Shown here: in pieces, positions 44,707 to 55,427 of the stretch
How positions within the stretch are numbered: position 1 is the first letter of the stretch
How the letters are laid out: each line of letters opens with the position of its first letter
NCBI RefSeq assembly: GCF_004766125.1
Contig: NZ_SJSA01000002.1
Span: forward strand, 806,001-870,000
Source of the DNA: Duncaniella freteri
GTDB taxonomy: Bacteria > Bacteroidota > Bacteroidia > Bacteroidales > Muribaculaceae
Direction of reading: 5' to 3'
Length of the DNA: 64,000 nucleotides
Made by a program: the position numbers and the translations under genes
The notes under the pieces: generated by a model
What the model was told of the DNA's origin: nothing
What the model saw: only the letters and a program-made list of their open reading frames with translations
Database searches by the model: none

Positions 44707-45659
44707 AAACTATTTCATTCCTATCCAACGCTATAGAAGGGTATGTAAAATACCGCAAGGCTTCCGGGCGTAACAGCCATAGCTATGTCAAGAACGTAAT
44801 ACTGTTCGATCATTTTTGCGCAAGGGAATATCCGGGACAAACTGAGCTTACCCAAGAAATCGTGGACAGATGGTGCAGGCAACGTCCGACTGAATGCACA
44901 AACTCCTGCGTGTCACGTGTCTATCCTGTCTTAGACTTCATCAAGTACATGAACAAGCGTGGAATGACGAAAATTGACTTGCCGCAAGTGCCAAGGTCTG
45001 TGCCGAGGACTTATACGCCGCATCCTTTTACACACTATGAATTGAAACGCTTCTTTGACGCTTGCGACAACATAAAGCCAAGGCGTGGCAGACTCGCGGC
45101 CATCCAGCGCATGACACTGCCGGTGTTCTTCCGTTTACTGTACAGTTCAGGAATAAGGACAACCGAGGCCATCCTGCTGGAACGCGATGACGTAAACCTT
45201 GAAAATGGCGTGGTATCCATCAAACGTGGCAAAGGGTATGACCAGCATTATGTAGTCCTCCATGACACAATGTTGCCCCTGATGCGTACTTATGACGGAA
45301 AAATAGATGGGCTGATTCCGAACCGTAGGGTGTTTTTCCCGACACCGGATGACAAGCCGCACCCTCCTGTATGGGTAACGTACCACTTCAGGGTGCTGTG
45401 GCAAAGCTGCAATTCATCCCGCGCAATCCCATACGAACTAAGGCACAACTACGCCATAGAGAACATAAACAGCTGGACACACCAAGGATTTGCCGTACAT
45501 GACAAATTACTGGCTCTAAGCAAGAGTATGGGGCACAGGCAAATAGAAAGTACATTGGCTTACTACTCTTTGACTCCGGCGATTTCGGACATAATGGCGT
45601 GTACCGACAATGAAATCAGCCAACAATTAACGCAAGACGATTATGAAAAAGAAGATTAA
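44703..45659 (+). CDS. ritB: RIT recombinase B (tyrosine recombinase)
   Basis: This 318-residue protein has catalytic motifs SSGIRTTEA, ELRHNYAIE, MGHRQIES and the Tyr in LAYYSL. It overlaps the third gene by 17 nt, so all three are translated together. Confidence 0.9.
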   Translation: MKTISFLSNAIEGYVKYRKASGRNSHSYVKNVILFDHFCAREYPGQTELTQEIVDRWCRQRPTECTNSCVSRVYPVLDFIKYMNKRGMTKIDLPQVPRSVPRTYTPHPFTHYELKRFFDACDNIKPRRGRLAAIQRMTLPVFFRLLYSSGIRTTEAILLERDDVNLENGVVSIKRGKGYDQHYVVLHDTMLPLMRTYDGKIDGLIPNRRVFFPTPDDKPHPPVWVTYHFRVLWQSCNSSRAIPYELRHNYAIENINSWTHQGFAVHDKLLALSKSMGHRQIESTLAYYSLTPAISDIMACTDNEISQQLTQDDYEKED

Positions 45660-46692
45660 CCCACAGGCCATGCAGATTGCCGCGTGCCTGCATGACTGGC
45701 TTGAACACCATGTGCCTTCCATCAAGGCGTGCAGCCGACATACCCTAAGAAACTACCATGTTTCCATGACGCTTTATGCAGAGTTCCTCAGAACGGTAAA
45801 AGGCATAACGCCCGAAACGTTGAATGCTGATTGCTTTTGCAAGAAAAACATTGAGGAGTGGATTGTTTGGATGAAAAAAGTCCGTAACTGTAGCCCGGCA
45901 ACCTGCAATGTGAGATTGTCCGCCTTGCGCGCTTTTCTGAAATACCTATCAGATAATGACATATCATTCGTTTCAGTGTTCCTGCAGGCGGAGAATGTGC
46001 CGAATGAAAAAACTCCAAAAAGGAAAGTGATCGGGCTCAGCAAGTTGGCTGTTGACACGCTTTTATCCATGCCAAACCAAAGAACCGCCATTGGTTTTCG
46101 TGATTACACGCTTCTGCTTCTTCTGTATTCGACTGCCGTGCGCATCAATGAGCTTTTGACGCTGAAGATTTGCAATATTACCATGGACTGCGCAAAGCCT
46201 CACATAATTGTCATAGGAAAAGGACGAAAGAGACGCCCAATACCTCTTCTGGCAAAGCCTGTTCAATATTTGAAGAAATACCTTACCGAGTATCATCCTA
46301 ATCCTGGCGATGCTGAAGCATTACTCTTCAGTTCAAAAAGCAGAGGTATATACACACCCATGTCTGCGGAAAATGTTAATAAAATGCTGAAAAGGTACGC
46401 AAAGATGGCGCATGGCAAATGTAGTGACGTTCCTTTGGACATACATGCGCATCAGTTCAGGCACGCCAAAGCATCCCATTGGCTTGAAAACGGCATGAAC
46501 ATTGCCCAAATCTCTTATTTGCTTGGGCATGAGAATATCCAAACGACAATGGTATATCTTGACATAACTACCGAACAAGAGGAAAAAGCATTGGAAACGC
46601 TTGAGGATGAAAACCAGAGGTGCGTTGGTAAGAAATGGAAATCGGCAAAAGGTAAAATGGAACTTGAGGTTTTCTTGGGTTTGCATAAATGA
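45643..46692 (+). CDS. ritC: RIT recombinase C (tyrosine recombinase)
   Basis: This 349-residue protein has catalytic motifs STAVRINELLTL, HAHQFRHAKAS, LGHENIQTT and the Tyr in MVYLDI. It is the XerC-like member of the trio. The 120 bp after it contain a weak hairpin (GGTATTGT and ACAATGCC) and the right terminal repeat. Confidence 0.9.
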   Translation: MKKKINPQAMQIAACLHDWLEHHVPSIKACSRHTLRNYHVSMTLYAEFLRTVKGITPETLNADCFCKKNIEEWIVWMKKVRNCSPATCNVRLSALRAFLKYLSDNDISFVSVFLQAENVPNEKTPKRKVIGLSKLAVDTLLSMPNQRTAIGFRDYTLLLLLYSTAVRINELLTLKICNITMDCAKPHIIVIGKGRKRRPIPLLAKPVQYLKKYLTEYHPNPGDAEALLFSSKSRGIYTPMSAENVNKMLKRYAKMAHGKCSDVPLDIHAHQFRHAKASHWLENGMNIAQISYLLGHENIQTTMVYLDITTEQEEKALETLEDENQRCVGKKWKSAKGKMELEVFLGLHK

Positions 46693-46814
46693 CGAATGTG
46701 GGGTATTGTGCTTGTAATAAGTACAATGCCTCATTTCATAACAACTCACTCAATAAATAATCCGAACTATATTAAAATGCAACAAAATAAGAATCAGCAA
46801 CTTGATGCGAAATT

Positions 46815-46840
46815 TAGGAAATTCATAAAAGTTCTGATAA
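46815..46840 (-). repeat. Right terminal inverted repeat of the RIT element
   Basis: The 26-bp inverse of the left terminal repeat; directly followed by TGCGAC. Confidence 0.85.
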
Positions 46841-49800
46841 TGCGACTCATCAACGAAAATGTGGTCGATGCCCATCTGCTTGAAATCCACGACACTATCC
46901 TTATTCTGCTCCATCTGATATTGGATGGTGGCTATCTTGGCGGTCAGATTTTCCTTTCGCTTGATAAGACCTTTGAGCATACCACGGGAAATATCGTGTC
47001 CCTGCTGCTTGATGACTTCGAGATTCTCCTCAACCGTATCAAGTTCAGCTTGCAGGATTTGCTGCTGCATCTCCGGCGACTGCGGTATCTTGCCGAACTG
47101 GTCGTGCGACATTATCACGCAGTCATAGTCGTTGTTCTTAATCTGATTGAAGAAAGCGACACGGTTCTCAGCCTTGAAACTCTTTTCATCGGCGTACAGA
47201 ATACGGGCATTGGGATAGGCCGTCTGGTAGGTCATGGCAATCTCCGCGACATTCGCCTTCATGCCGATAATCATCGGTTTGTTGGCGAGTCCGAGACGCT
47301 TCATCTCGTGCGCTGCAATACACATTATCAATGTTTTACCCGTGCCGACCTCATGGTCGCAGATCCCTCCGCCGTTCTGTTTCAGCATCCATATACAGTC
47401 CTTCTGCGACTGATATATAGAGCCGATTCCATAGCGGTCACCCAACAACTTCATATTGAGGTCCGGGAATGTCTGATGCGCTCCATTGTAATGTGGACGG
47501 ACATAGCAGTTGAATTTGCTGTTATACAAATCAACGAGTCTGTCCTTGAACTCCGGAGACTGAGCATCAAGCCATTCAGAGAAACCATTGCGGATCTCAT
47601 CAATCTTGGCGTTGGCTAACTGAATCGCCTCTGAATCCGGTACCTTGATGTCATGGCCATTCTCATCTTTGCCAATTGACTTCTTGATGTCCGGCACAGT
47701 GTTGTGCAAAGCATGTTTGAGAAGGCTCATGCCGTCATAGACACGGTAGTAACCTCTGACACAATACTCCTCCCATATCTTCATATTTTTGCGTCGGGCA
47801 TCACATGAATACTCGTCCATAGATGAAGAATAGGCGATTTTCACGTCAGTGCCATACAAGTGGCTCATATAGGCCGAATATATGCCTGTCGGTATCCAGC
47901 GTTCACCGAAGTTGAAGTCCAGTTCATCGAAAGTAATCTTTCGGGGGATGGCTTCCTCCAACGCTTTCAAAGAGTCTTTGGAAATCTCGATGAACGGTTC
48001 TATGCCGTCATAACCGGGGAAATTCTCGATTCTTTTCTCCTCACGGTCAATCCATGCCTTGATGTCCTCTGCTTTCTGAACTACATTTCCGGCGATGAAA
48101 CGGTCAGCAATCTCATACTTCTCCACAAGGGGATTATAATAGATGTGACCTTTCAATGTTTCAAGCAAATCCCATTCATATTCACCGACAATGGATCCGT
48201 CGGTCTTGTCAATGCCGAGTAAGTCTGCCATATAGTCCATATTGACCTCTCCGTATTTATTGAGCGAGGCCATAAGAGCATCCTGCGGCATCTCGACCGA
48301 GGTAATCTCATCTTGTGAGAAAGAGACCGGATGGTCGAAGATGTCGGCCTTGACAAATACACCATTCTCACCACGTTCAAGAGCAAGAGCGTCACGACCG
48401 TTGGCATCCATGAGAATGAACTTGACATTCTGTTTCTCATTGAGATTGCCATACTTATCCACAAACTCATCGTAATAGTCATTGAGATGTTGACGCAATT
48501 CGGTTGAAGCCTCATGTGTCTCTGCCTCAAAGTTGTAGAGCTGTTGATAGGTCTCTGAAAGAATGACATAGAGCATGGCGCGTTTCTCCTGCTCCGGTTT
48601 GAGTGACAGCGGCGAGAAAGTCGCGCCATTCTTGCGAACCTCTGAGAGAAAACCGACCTGCCCCTTGTCCACGACCATAGAGCCGTTATGATGGAAGAAC
48701 TGAATATCCTCCGAGAAAGGACGAGGCGACATATCACGTTCCGCGGGCTTGGGTGCTTCCGAAGCCACTCTTGGCTTCGGGACAAAATCACCGTTTGATA
48801 TTTCGATAATAGTGCCCTCTTCAGTGATTGTCTCTTTCTTGGCCGCTTCCATTGCCTGACGTTCAGCCTCCATTTCCGCGAGTTGACGATGGGCGATGCT
48901 CATCATTGTCTCGTAGAAGCCATTGATGGGAGGATTGGTTTCCCAATCAAGAGAGCCGTAAAATTCCAGTTCCTTTTCAGAGAGCGGACGGAATTTCTTA
49001 GCCTGAGTATCGGTTATTGTAACCGTCGGCTTTGGCTTTTCTTCCGGCTGTGCAGGTTTTGGTTGACGTTGTGGCTTGCCGATAGGCTCCAGTTCTCCGA
49101 AAAGATTGTAGGCGAACAAACGAGGGTCGGGATTATCATTGTAATCCGGGCCACCAGATGTATCTATCTCCTTATTGGAAGGTGTTGGCGGAGGTGTTGG
49201 ATCATCATCTTTTGCTGCTGGTGAAGGAGCTGGCGATTCCGGTTTAGGAGGGTCAGGCTTCGGAGTGTCGCGCTTCACCGTCTTTTTCTTCAGCTTCGGG
49301 TCTTCCAACTGCTCACAGATAGCAACGCGATTACCGGCTCTTACCAGTTTTGGCAGATAAACATCAAGGGCATGATGTGGGAATCCGGCAAGCTCGATGC
49401 TGGTCTTGTCACCGTTCATCCGGCGGGTAAGCGTAATACCCAAGACCTCTGACGCTTTGACGGCATCAACCCCCATACACTCGTAGAAGTCGCCTACACG
49501 GAAAAGAAGAATCGCATCAGGATGTTTCTGCTTCATCTCCCGGTATTGCTGCATCAGTGGAGTGTCAACTATGCGCTTCGGCTTCTCCACTTTGTTTTCG
49601 GCGGTGCGTTTGACTGGCTTCGGCGATGGCGGTTCGGGAGTCGGTGGCGTGAGACTCCTATTATTATAGAAGTCAAGATTAAGGCGCAGTTTCAGAGATT
49701 CATCAAGAGCCTTTCTCATATCAGTGGCAATACCATTAACACCACCTTCATGCTTATAGATGATAGCCGGTTTGCCGAACTGGTCAGTACCAACCTTTGC

Positions 49801-50832
49801 CTCCGTGCAGATGACATTCTGCGGAAATGCCGCAAAATATTTGTTGTTGGGGGCTTTTGTCTCACGGTCAACGATCGACTGGATGAAAAATTCCTCATCT
49901 GCCGACAACGCTTTCTTGTTGGTATGCTTCTGAAGTATGATTAAGTCACTGCCCGCATCAGTTCCGGCATTGTCTGAGAAGGTATTGTTGGGCAGCCTGA
50001 AAGCGCCTACAAGGTCAGAACGGCGCATCATCTCCATGCGCACAAAGGGGCTGGCGGCATTCATCACCCCTTGCGAGGCTATGAAAGCGACAATTCCACC
50101 CTCATGTACGGAGTCGAGCGACTTCAAAAAGAAGTAATTGTGAATAGCCTTAGTTGACTGACGGTAGGCAATCTCTTTACTTGTCGCATATCGAGGGTCG
50201 GCAACCGCAAAGTCCCCGAAAGGAATATTGGAGGCTGCCACATCGAAATATCCCTCAAAATCAGGGTCAATCTTCTCAAATCCCTTTATTTCGGTAGAGA
50301 TAGAGGGATGGAGCGCAGCCAGAATCTTGCCTGTCAGCAAATCCTTCTCAAATGCCAATGTCTCAGCACCCGGATAGCGTTGCAGGAAAGAATCAACAAA
50401 AGCACCCTGCCCGGCAGACGGTTCAAGAAAACTGCCAACTTTTACGCCACACTCCCTAAGTGTATCAGCCAAAGCATCTATCACAGGCGAAGGTGTGTAG
50501 AATGCTGTCAGAACAGATGCTTTCAGCGAGTCCATGTAAGCCGAAAACTCCTTGTCATTCTTGGAATAGTCATGGATAAGGCGATGCAGTTCAACCGTAG
50601 GAGCGAACAGCTCAATATCAGATTTGCTCCACTTGGCAGCGTCTGCAAGCTCATTGGCATCGTTGAGTATGCACTTCAACCCACCGAATCCGGCATATTT
50701 GCCCAGTGCTTCACGCTCAACAGCGTTAGGCGGTCGCTTCTCAACACCGAGGCGAAACGCGACACGAATAGCCTCAATGTTGTTGCACATGGTTTGTAAT
50801 CTATTGTATGCCATTGAATCCGAGTGTTTCAA
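46841..50832 (-). pseudogene. N-terminal part of interrupted methylase, MutS-I and helicase protein
   Basis: The fragment starts with an N6-adenine methylase-like domain ([11 protein letters not shown] near residue 140 and SNIPFGDF near 200). A MutS domain I follows near 425-520 ([28 protein letters not shown]), then a long unknown middle. The first helicase lobe has Walker A VGTGKT near 1165 and HIFVDES at the break. The insertion adds 30 foreign residues and a stop at 46750. The start may instead be the ATG at 50814. It overlaps the DUF1896 gene slightly. Both halves still look well conserved, so the insertion is recent. Confidence 0.85.
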
Positions 50833-51268
50833 AGTAGTTTGTTATTCGACCGATGATTTCATCGTTCATTATATCTATATCTGCTGCCGAGATTCCGTAT
50901 GAGAGGAACTCACAGCCATCGAAAAGGTCAGGTACATCTTCAAGGATGCGGTTGACCCAGTAGTCAACCCATTCGTCTTCGGTCAGATCAACTGTGAAAG
51001 AGAAATTTTCGGTGAGAATTTTTTCAACTACCTCATACTCTGACTCTCCGATATTTTCAAAGAGAATTTGCGTTGCTGTTTCGGAGGCAGCACACACACT
51101 TTTGCCATTCAGACGAGCTTCACAAAAAGCGTCAATGGCTCTGTCTGCCTGTTGGTCGACTTCAGAATAATCCGGCGTTTTGGGGAATTTATGTTCTTCC
51201 ATGTAGTTCAACAGACATAGAATATATCTGTCGAGAGATGGATATGGTGGTAAGTTTTTGATTTTCAT
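50801..51268 (-). CDS. DUF1896 family protein of conjugative elements
   Basis: This 155-residue acidic helical protein has the DUF1896 style ([43 protein letters not shown]). These proteins accompany the methylase-helicase gene in Bacteroidales conjugative elements, and function is unknown. I chose the ATG at 51268 over an upstream extension to 51328, which overlaps a hairpin. Confidence 0.75.
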   Translation of the reverse strand: MKIKNLPPYPSLDRYILCLLNYMEEHKFPKTPDYSEVDQQADRAIDAFCEARLNGKSVCAASETATQILFENIGESEYEVVEKILTENFSFTVDLTEDEWVDYWVNRILEDVPDLFDGCEFLSYGISAADIDIMNDEIIGRITNYFETLGFNGIQ

Positions 51269-51326
51269 ATTGAGGTTTGTATGTTGCATAGAAATGGAAA
51301 AGACTCCCTTATGAGGAGCCCTTTCC

Positions 51327-51352
51327 AAGTCTTATTGCGTTGATTAAGACTT
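51327..51352. repeat. Hairpin between topoisomerase-like and DUF1896 genes
   Basis: AAGTCTTA and TAAGACTT pair perfectly with a 10-nt loop, directly after the stop of the topoisomerase-like gene. It may be an RNA-processing or partial termination site. Confidence 0.4.
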
Positions 51353-53358
51353 TATTTACTCACTTGAATGACAATAGGGCTATGATTATCATCAAGCGTT
51401 ACCTTCCCGGCGAACGGTTTGCCGTCCGCCCCGATGAAACCTCTGATAGTAGAGGTTGAACCTATCGAGAGAAGATTATGAATCTCACGGCTGCTGAGGG
51501 TTACACCTTGGATCTGTCGATGGATGTAGTGTCCACATTCCGGATTGTTGCATTTGGCAATCTTGCCAAAGATTCTCATCTTGCCGTGTCCACACTTGGG
51601 GCAGACTTCCTCTACGCCCATCGGTTTCGAGAGTTTGTGTGATGCGAGAAGTTCGTTGGTTACATCAGTCACATACTTGTGAAGGATGTCATTGAAAACG
51701 GATTCGGGAAGTTGGTCTGTTGCGACTTGATATACAGCCGATTCCCAAAACTTAATATCATCAGCCGAAGCGATTTTCATATCGCGAGTGACATATGCGA
51801 GAGCCTGCCCCTTTTCCGTCAAGGAATACTCCCCGGCAAGATTTCGGTGGAGATACCCGTGTGAACGCAGATAGCGAATATCCTTCACCACATTCTCTCT
51901 ACAGTCAGGTTCATGCAGTGAGAGTGCCATTTTGAGCAATGTGAAGTCAACCATTGGTACCGGCTGCTTCGTGGTTCGCCCAATCTCGCCGACTGACTCA
52001 ACAGTAAGGGATTGACCTATCTCCACATTGGGTACAGCTCGTGAAGACTTGATAGTGTCATCGAATAGTCTCACCCAGCCAGTACGAACAACTTTCACAT
52101 ACTTGGCGATGAACGTGTAACCACCACAAGCGAGGGTTACTTTCGTTACATTTCTGCGGAAGCTACGTTGGAAGGTAGCGAGCATACCTCTCCCGACGAG
52201 ATAGATAATTTTTCGTTCATCATCTGATAGTCCCACAAATGGGAAAGCGGTGAGTACAATACCATGAGGCCTGTTGTACAAGGATTTCGCGGAAGTGGTA
52301 TAGTAGGGAGAATAATTGTCTCCCATGAGTGCCTTGAAGCACTTGGCGATACACATCGCCGGATATACATCCTTCTTGAAATCGTCGAAATCCCGACGAA
52401 TCAAGCCCGCTCGTGAGCTGCCGGGGAATGAGATTCTTTTCTTCTCATACAGTCCCCTTGCTATGCGGTATGTCTCCAGTGGATCCATTCCAAAATGTAG
52501 CGCGGCCATTTTCTGGAGTTCTTCGATGTTCAGCAACTTAGGCGATTTTGTATCGACCTGCTCCGTTTCGATAGAGACAACCTCTACGGGTGCGCCGGCC
52601 TTAACCGCCTCATTGAAACCCTCAGGAATATCATCCCATTCATCAGAGCAGCGGAAAGAGAATACGCCTCCGTCTGAATCCCTTACCGTGATTGTCGGGA
52701 TTACCGACTTCTTGGGCGAAAATTCTTTAATTGCCTTTTCGCGTTCTGCCACAAGGTGCAGAATGGGGAGCGATGTGCGGGACACTGGGTAAGTATTGCG
52801 ACCTACAGAGAAGGCGATGGCTCGGTTGATGTTGAGATTCGTGAGCCAGTCCATACGGTCGTAAAGTTCCAACTGTCTCAGATTGTCGGCGAATCCTGAT
52901 ATGTTGTCTGAAGGATATGTGATGGCGTTCTTAATTGTTTCGTGCATCAGGTCGTTGAGGGCGACTCTGACAACCTTTCCTTCAAAATTGAGGAAACGGA
53001 GAAGATACCCGGCCATAAGGTCGCCACGCTCGGTGGGGTCTGTTGCAAGAATCACCTTCCTGCTCTTTTCAAGCAAGTGCTTGATGACAGCGAGTTGTGG
53101 GTCGGGCATATAACGACCGGATGCGTGCTGGGAAGGTGCATGAGTGAGAGGGAAGCTCTCCGGGAGGATTGGGAACGAATGGTTCGAGAGCCAGAAGTCG
53201 CGTCCCATACCGGGTGCTGAGAGTTCCACCATGTGACCATAGGTCCATGTGATGAAGTATTTCTCGTTGGCATAGTAGCCATTATACTCGAAGTCTGCGC
53301 CGAGGGCGTAAGAGATTGTGCGTGCGATACGTGCGGATTGTGCGATTACGGTAATCAT
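51352..53358 (-). CDS. Topoisomerase IA-like protein lacking catalytic residues
   Basis: The protein aligns in layout with topoisomerase III (TopB) of Bacteroidales elements: TOPRIM region, arch, active-site region and a zinc ribbon (CPKCGHGKM, CNNPECGH) in the last 80 residues. Every key residue is changed. The first TOPRIM Glu is Gln7 (IAQSA in place of IAEKP), the DxDxE motif is DPTERGD (107-113), and the active-site Tyr is Phe311 (ISFPGSSR in place of TSYPRTGS). It should bind DNA but not cut it, and may have a structural role in transfer. Confidence 0.8.
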   Translation of the reverse strand: MITVIAQSARIARTISYALGADFEYNGYYANEKYFITWTYGHMVELSAPGMGRDFWLSNHSFPILPESFPLTHAPSQHASGRYMPDPQLAVIKHLLEKSRKVILATDPTERGDLMAGYLLRFLNFEGKVVRVALNDLMHETIKNAITYPSDNISGFADNLRQLELYDRMDWLTNLNINRAIAFSVGRNTYPVSRTSLPILHLVAEREKAIKEFSPKKSVIPTITVRDSDGGVFSFRCSDEWDDIPEGFNEAVKAGAPVEVVSIETEQVDTKSPKLLNIEELQKMAALHFGMDPLETYRIARGLYEKKRISFPGSSRAGLIRRDFDDFKKDVYPAMCIAKCFKALMGDNYSPYYTTSAKSLYNRPHGIVLTAFPFVGLSDDERKIIYLVGRGMLATFQRSFRRNVTKVTLACGGYTFIAKYVKVVRTGWVRLFDDTIKSSRAVPNVEIGQSLTVESVGEIGRTTKQPVPMVDFTLLKMALSLHEPDCRENVVKDIRYLRSHGYLHRNLAGEYSLTEKGQALAYVTRDMKIASADDIKFWESAVYQVATDQLPESVFNDILHKYVTDVTNELLASHKLSKPMGVEEVCPKCGHGKMRIFGKIAKCNNPECGHYIHRQIQGVTLSSREIHNLLSIGSTSTIRGFIGADGKPFAGKVTLDDNHSPIVIQVSK

Positions 53359-53401
53359 AGTAGTATGTTTTTTTAGAAATTTTTATTGGGTTGATTTTTA
53401 A

Positions 53402-53435
53402 GAGTGCCGACAGACGGCATCATCTGCCGGCACTC
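53402..53435 (-). terminator. Hairpin terminator after the DUF4099/DUF3945 gene
   Basis: A 13-bp stem with one mismatch and an 8-nt loop (GAGTGCCGACAGA on the plus strand) lies between the two minus-strand genes, so it may reduce read-through into the topoisomerase-like gene. Confidence 0.55.
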
Positions 53436-53455
53436 GTTGGGGTTATAGGGAGTGG

Positions 53456-54937
53456 TTAGATTTTGGGGCCTTTGGGCTTACGCTGTTGCTTCTGCTGTTC
53501 CTCATCCTTCGGGGCGGTCTGACCCTTTTGGAGAGGTTCATTGACATTCTTGGTAGCCTCGTTTGTCTTGCCCTCGTTGTTCACGGCGAACTGGGTCTCA
53601 CTCTCAGCGGCGGGCTTTATGGATTGAGCCTCATCGGGATTAGTGGAATGAGGGAACGGACGTCCCTTTACCGGGTCAAACTTGACATAAACAGTTGATT
53701 CCTTGCCCTGTTTGTCGATGTAGCCTTCGACTTTCACCGTTTTTCCGGCGACATAATCAGCCTTCTGCTGGTCGGTGAAATGAACATTGCTCCATTTACC
53801 GATTGGCTTGATGCTGCCGTCTTCGAGAGTCCAGCTCTGCTTCTTCTCCTGCTCCTTGACGCCGTTGTTGAGGGTCTCGGATTGATTCTCCTTCTTGACC
53901 TCCTCCTGTTTCTGAATATTTTCAAGACGGCACGGACGGGGAACAAATTCGACTTTCTGCTCGGCTGCGCTATACTGAAGCACGACAGGATATGTAGCTC
54001 CTTTGGAGTCGGTGAAGTCCTTGGATAACTGTTTCCCGGATTTAAGAATGGCAATATCCTTGGGCGAAAGTTCGGTCTGGGAGATTTTATTCGGGATATA
54101 GATGTTCGCCGGGGAAGCCTGCAACTCGTGGGTCATGCGGTCAATGCTGACAAACGACGGAATCTTGTTACCGTTGGCATCTGTGATTTCCACTACACGG
54201 CCGAGGTTGCCGGTATTTTTGAGCATCTCCTTGTCCTCCTTGGTGAACTTCACACCGCAGAACTCCTGAGACAGGTCAGGCTCGGTTCTGATGAAGTGAG
54301 GCTTAACTGTCACATTTCCGTCCGGATTGGTCTGGAAAGAGAGACGAGCGTCGATGTCGAACTTCTCACCGAAATAATCGGCGTTGAGTGTCATGAGCTT
54401 CGACTTTCGGTTGTGGAGCATTTCCGTGAGGTCTTTCGGATCGATTGCATTTTTGTCGATGCCCCATTTCTGCTTGATGTTGCTCCAGTCGATTTTGCTT
54501 TCATCGATCGCAGATAACTTGCCGCCGGGAGTCTCAGGTGCAACAGCTGGCTTTGCTTCGGGCTGAGGTTCCGACATAGTCTCGGATTGCGTCTTCTCGA
54601 CTGAAGGTTGCTCGACCTTGAAGTCTTTGAGAATCTCTGCATTGGTTTCGGGATCCTTTATAAAGTCTGCCATTGCCATGCCAACACTTTCGTATCGGTC
54701 AGCCGGGACTTTGAAGAAGCCGAATGTCGTTGGATTCTTGCACTGACGCATGAAATTCGACATGAATGCTTCGAGTGGATTCTGACCTTTTGTGAATTTC
54801 ACAAGGTCGGAGAGTTTTGCCGATTTGACATCGGTCATCTTTGGTGTGCCGTCCTCGTTGAGTCCGATCACTGCGCCTACCTGCCCTGTCTCGTTATTTC
54901 GGGCAATCAGCACTTCTTCTTGCTGGATGGTTTCCAT
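53456..54937 (-). CDS. DUF4099/DUF3945 protein of conjugative elements
   Basis: The first 100 residues resemble DUF4099 (LNEDGTPKMTDVKSAKLSDLVKFTKGQNPLEAFMSNFMRQ). Repeated DUF3945-type units follow (LSPKDIAILKSGKQLSKDFTDSKG, WSNVHFTDQQKADYVAGKTVKVEGYIDKQG), separated by Gln/Pro/Glu-rich linkers. Such proteins occur next to topoisomerase and mobilisation genes in Bacteroidales elements. Function is unknown, and DNA binding is plausible. Confidence 0.75.
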   Translation of the reverse strand: METIQQEEVLIARNNETGQVGAVIGLNEDGTPKMTDVKSAKLSDLVKFTKGQNPLEAFMSNFMRQCKNPTTFGFFKVPADRYESVGMAMADFIKDPETNAEILKDFKVEQPSVEKTQSETMSEPQPEAKPAVAPETPGGKLSAIDESKIDWSNIKQKWGIDKNAIDPKDLTEMLHNRKSKLMTLNADYFGEKFDIDARLSFQTNPDGNVTVKPHFIRTEPDLSQEFCGVKFTKEDKEMLKNTGNLGRVVEITDANGNKIPSFVSIDRMTHELQASPANIYIPNKISQTELSPKDIAILKSGKQLSKDFTDSKGATYPVVLQYSAAEQKVEFVPRPCRLENIQKQEEVKKENQSETLNNGVKEQEKKQSWTLEDGSIKPIGKWSNVHFTDQQKADYVAGKTVKVEGYIDKQGKESTVYVKFDPVKGRPFPHSTNPDEAQSIKPAAESETQFAVNNEGKTNEATKNVNEPLQKGQTAPKDEEQQKQQRKPKGPKI

Positions 54938-54978
54938 TTTTGAAGTATGGGTATGTGTTTTGATTAAAATTCCGGGAT

Positions 54979-55392
54979 TTATTCTTCGTCAACTTCAGCA
55001 ATCCTGATGACTGCGTAGTTGCGTGGTGACGCATAGACATTGATGAAGCGGATTATCTCGTGACCAGAATAGCGGACATTTCTGCCCAACTTGATATAGG
55101 ATATAAGACCCTTTGAGCGCCACTTTTGAGCGGTTATCTTCGCTATGTCGAAAATTCGGCAGAAATGGCCGTTGTCATACCAGCGGTGAGGATCAATCCA
55201 ACTGATGTCTATCTCGTCACGTTCAGCCCTGACTTCGGGCTGACTATGGAAGGGAGGTTGACGAGCCTGCTGAATCTCGATGAGAATTTGGAGTTTCTCA
55301 TTGATGTCCTCAAGCAGGTCTCTCATTGAGTCATCGGCTGTATGCTGAGGTTGCATTCCGGCGATGAAGGGGGTTAATATTCCAGTGTGCAT
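54979..55392 (-). CDS. Helix-turn-helix regulator with coiled-coil start
   Basis: The 137-residue protein has a short coiled coil (LLEDINEKLQILIEIQQ) and then a MerR/Xis-like domain (ICRIFDIAKITAQKWRSKGLISYIKLGRNVRYSGHEIIRFI, approximately). The frame opens from TTG at 55422, but the -7 element overlaps that codon, so I chose the ATG at 55392. It probably controls the operon that runs leftwards from it. Confidence 0.7.
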   Translation of the reverse strand: MHTGILTPFIAGMQPQHTADDSMRDLLEDINEKLQILIEIQQARQPPFHSQPEVRAERDEIDISWIDPHRWYDNGHFCRIFDIAKITAQKWRSKGLISYIKLGRNVRYSGHEIIRFINVYASPRNYAVIRIAEVDEE

Positions 55393-55419
55393 AATTCTTT
55401 GTTTTTGAAGATTATGCTG

Positions 55420-55427
55420 CAAAATTA
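55420..55427 (-). promoter_or_regulatory. -7 element of the minus-strand operon 55.4-41 kb
   Basis: On the minus strand TAATTTTG matches TAnnTTTG 28 bp before the ATG. The AT-rich 180 bp upstream, to the MobC gene end, contain nothing else that I can identify. Confidence 0.6.

Larger units (their letters stand above)
43342..46840. mobile_element. Recombinase-in-trio (RIT) element
   Basis: A 3.5-kb segment contains three overlapping tyrosine recombinase genes and nothing else. It is bounded by a 26-bp inverted repeat (43368-43393 and 46815-46840) with one mismatch and by direct 6-bp copies of TGCGAC (43336-43341 and 46841-46846). The left end has an extra 26 bp that holds a palindrome (AAATCC, 8-nt centre, GGATTT) plus an inverted copy of the target. 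Size, gene trio and duplication are those of RIT elements. Confidence 0.88.
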
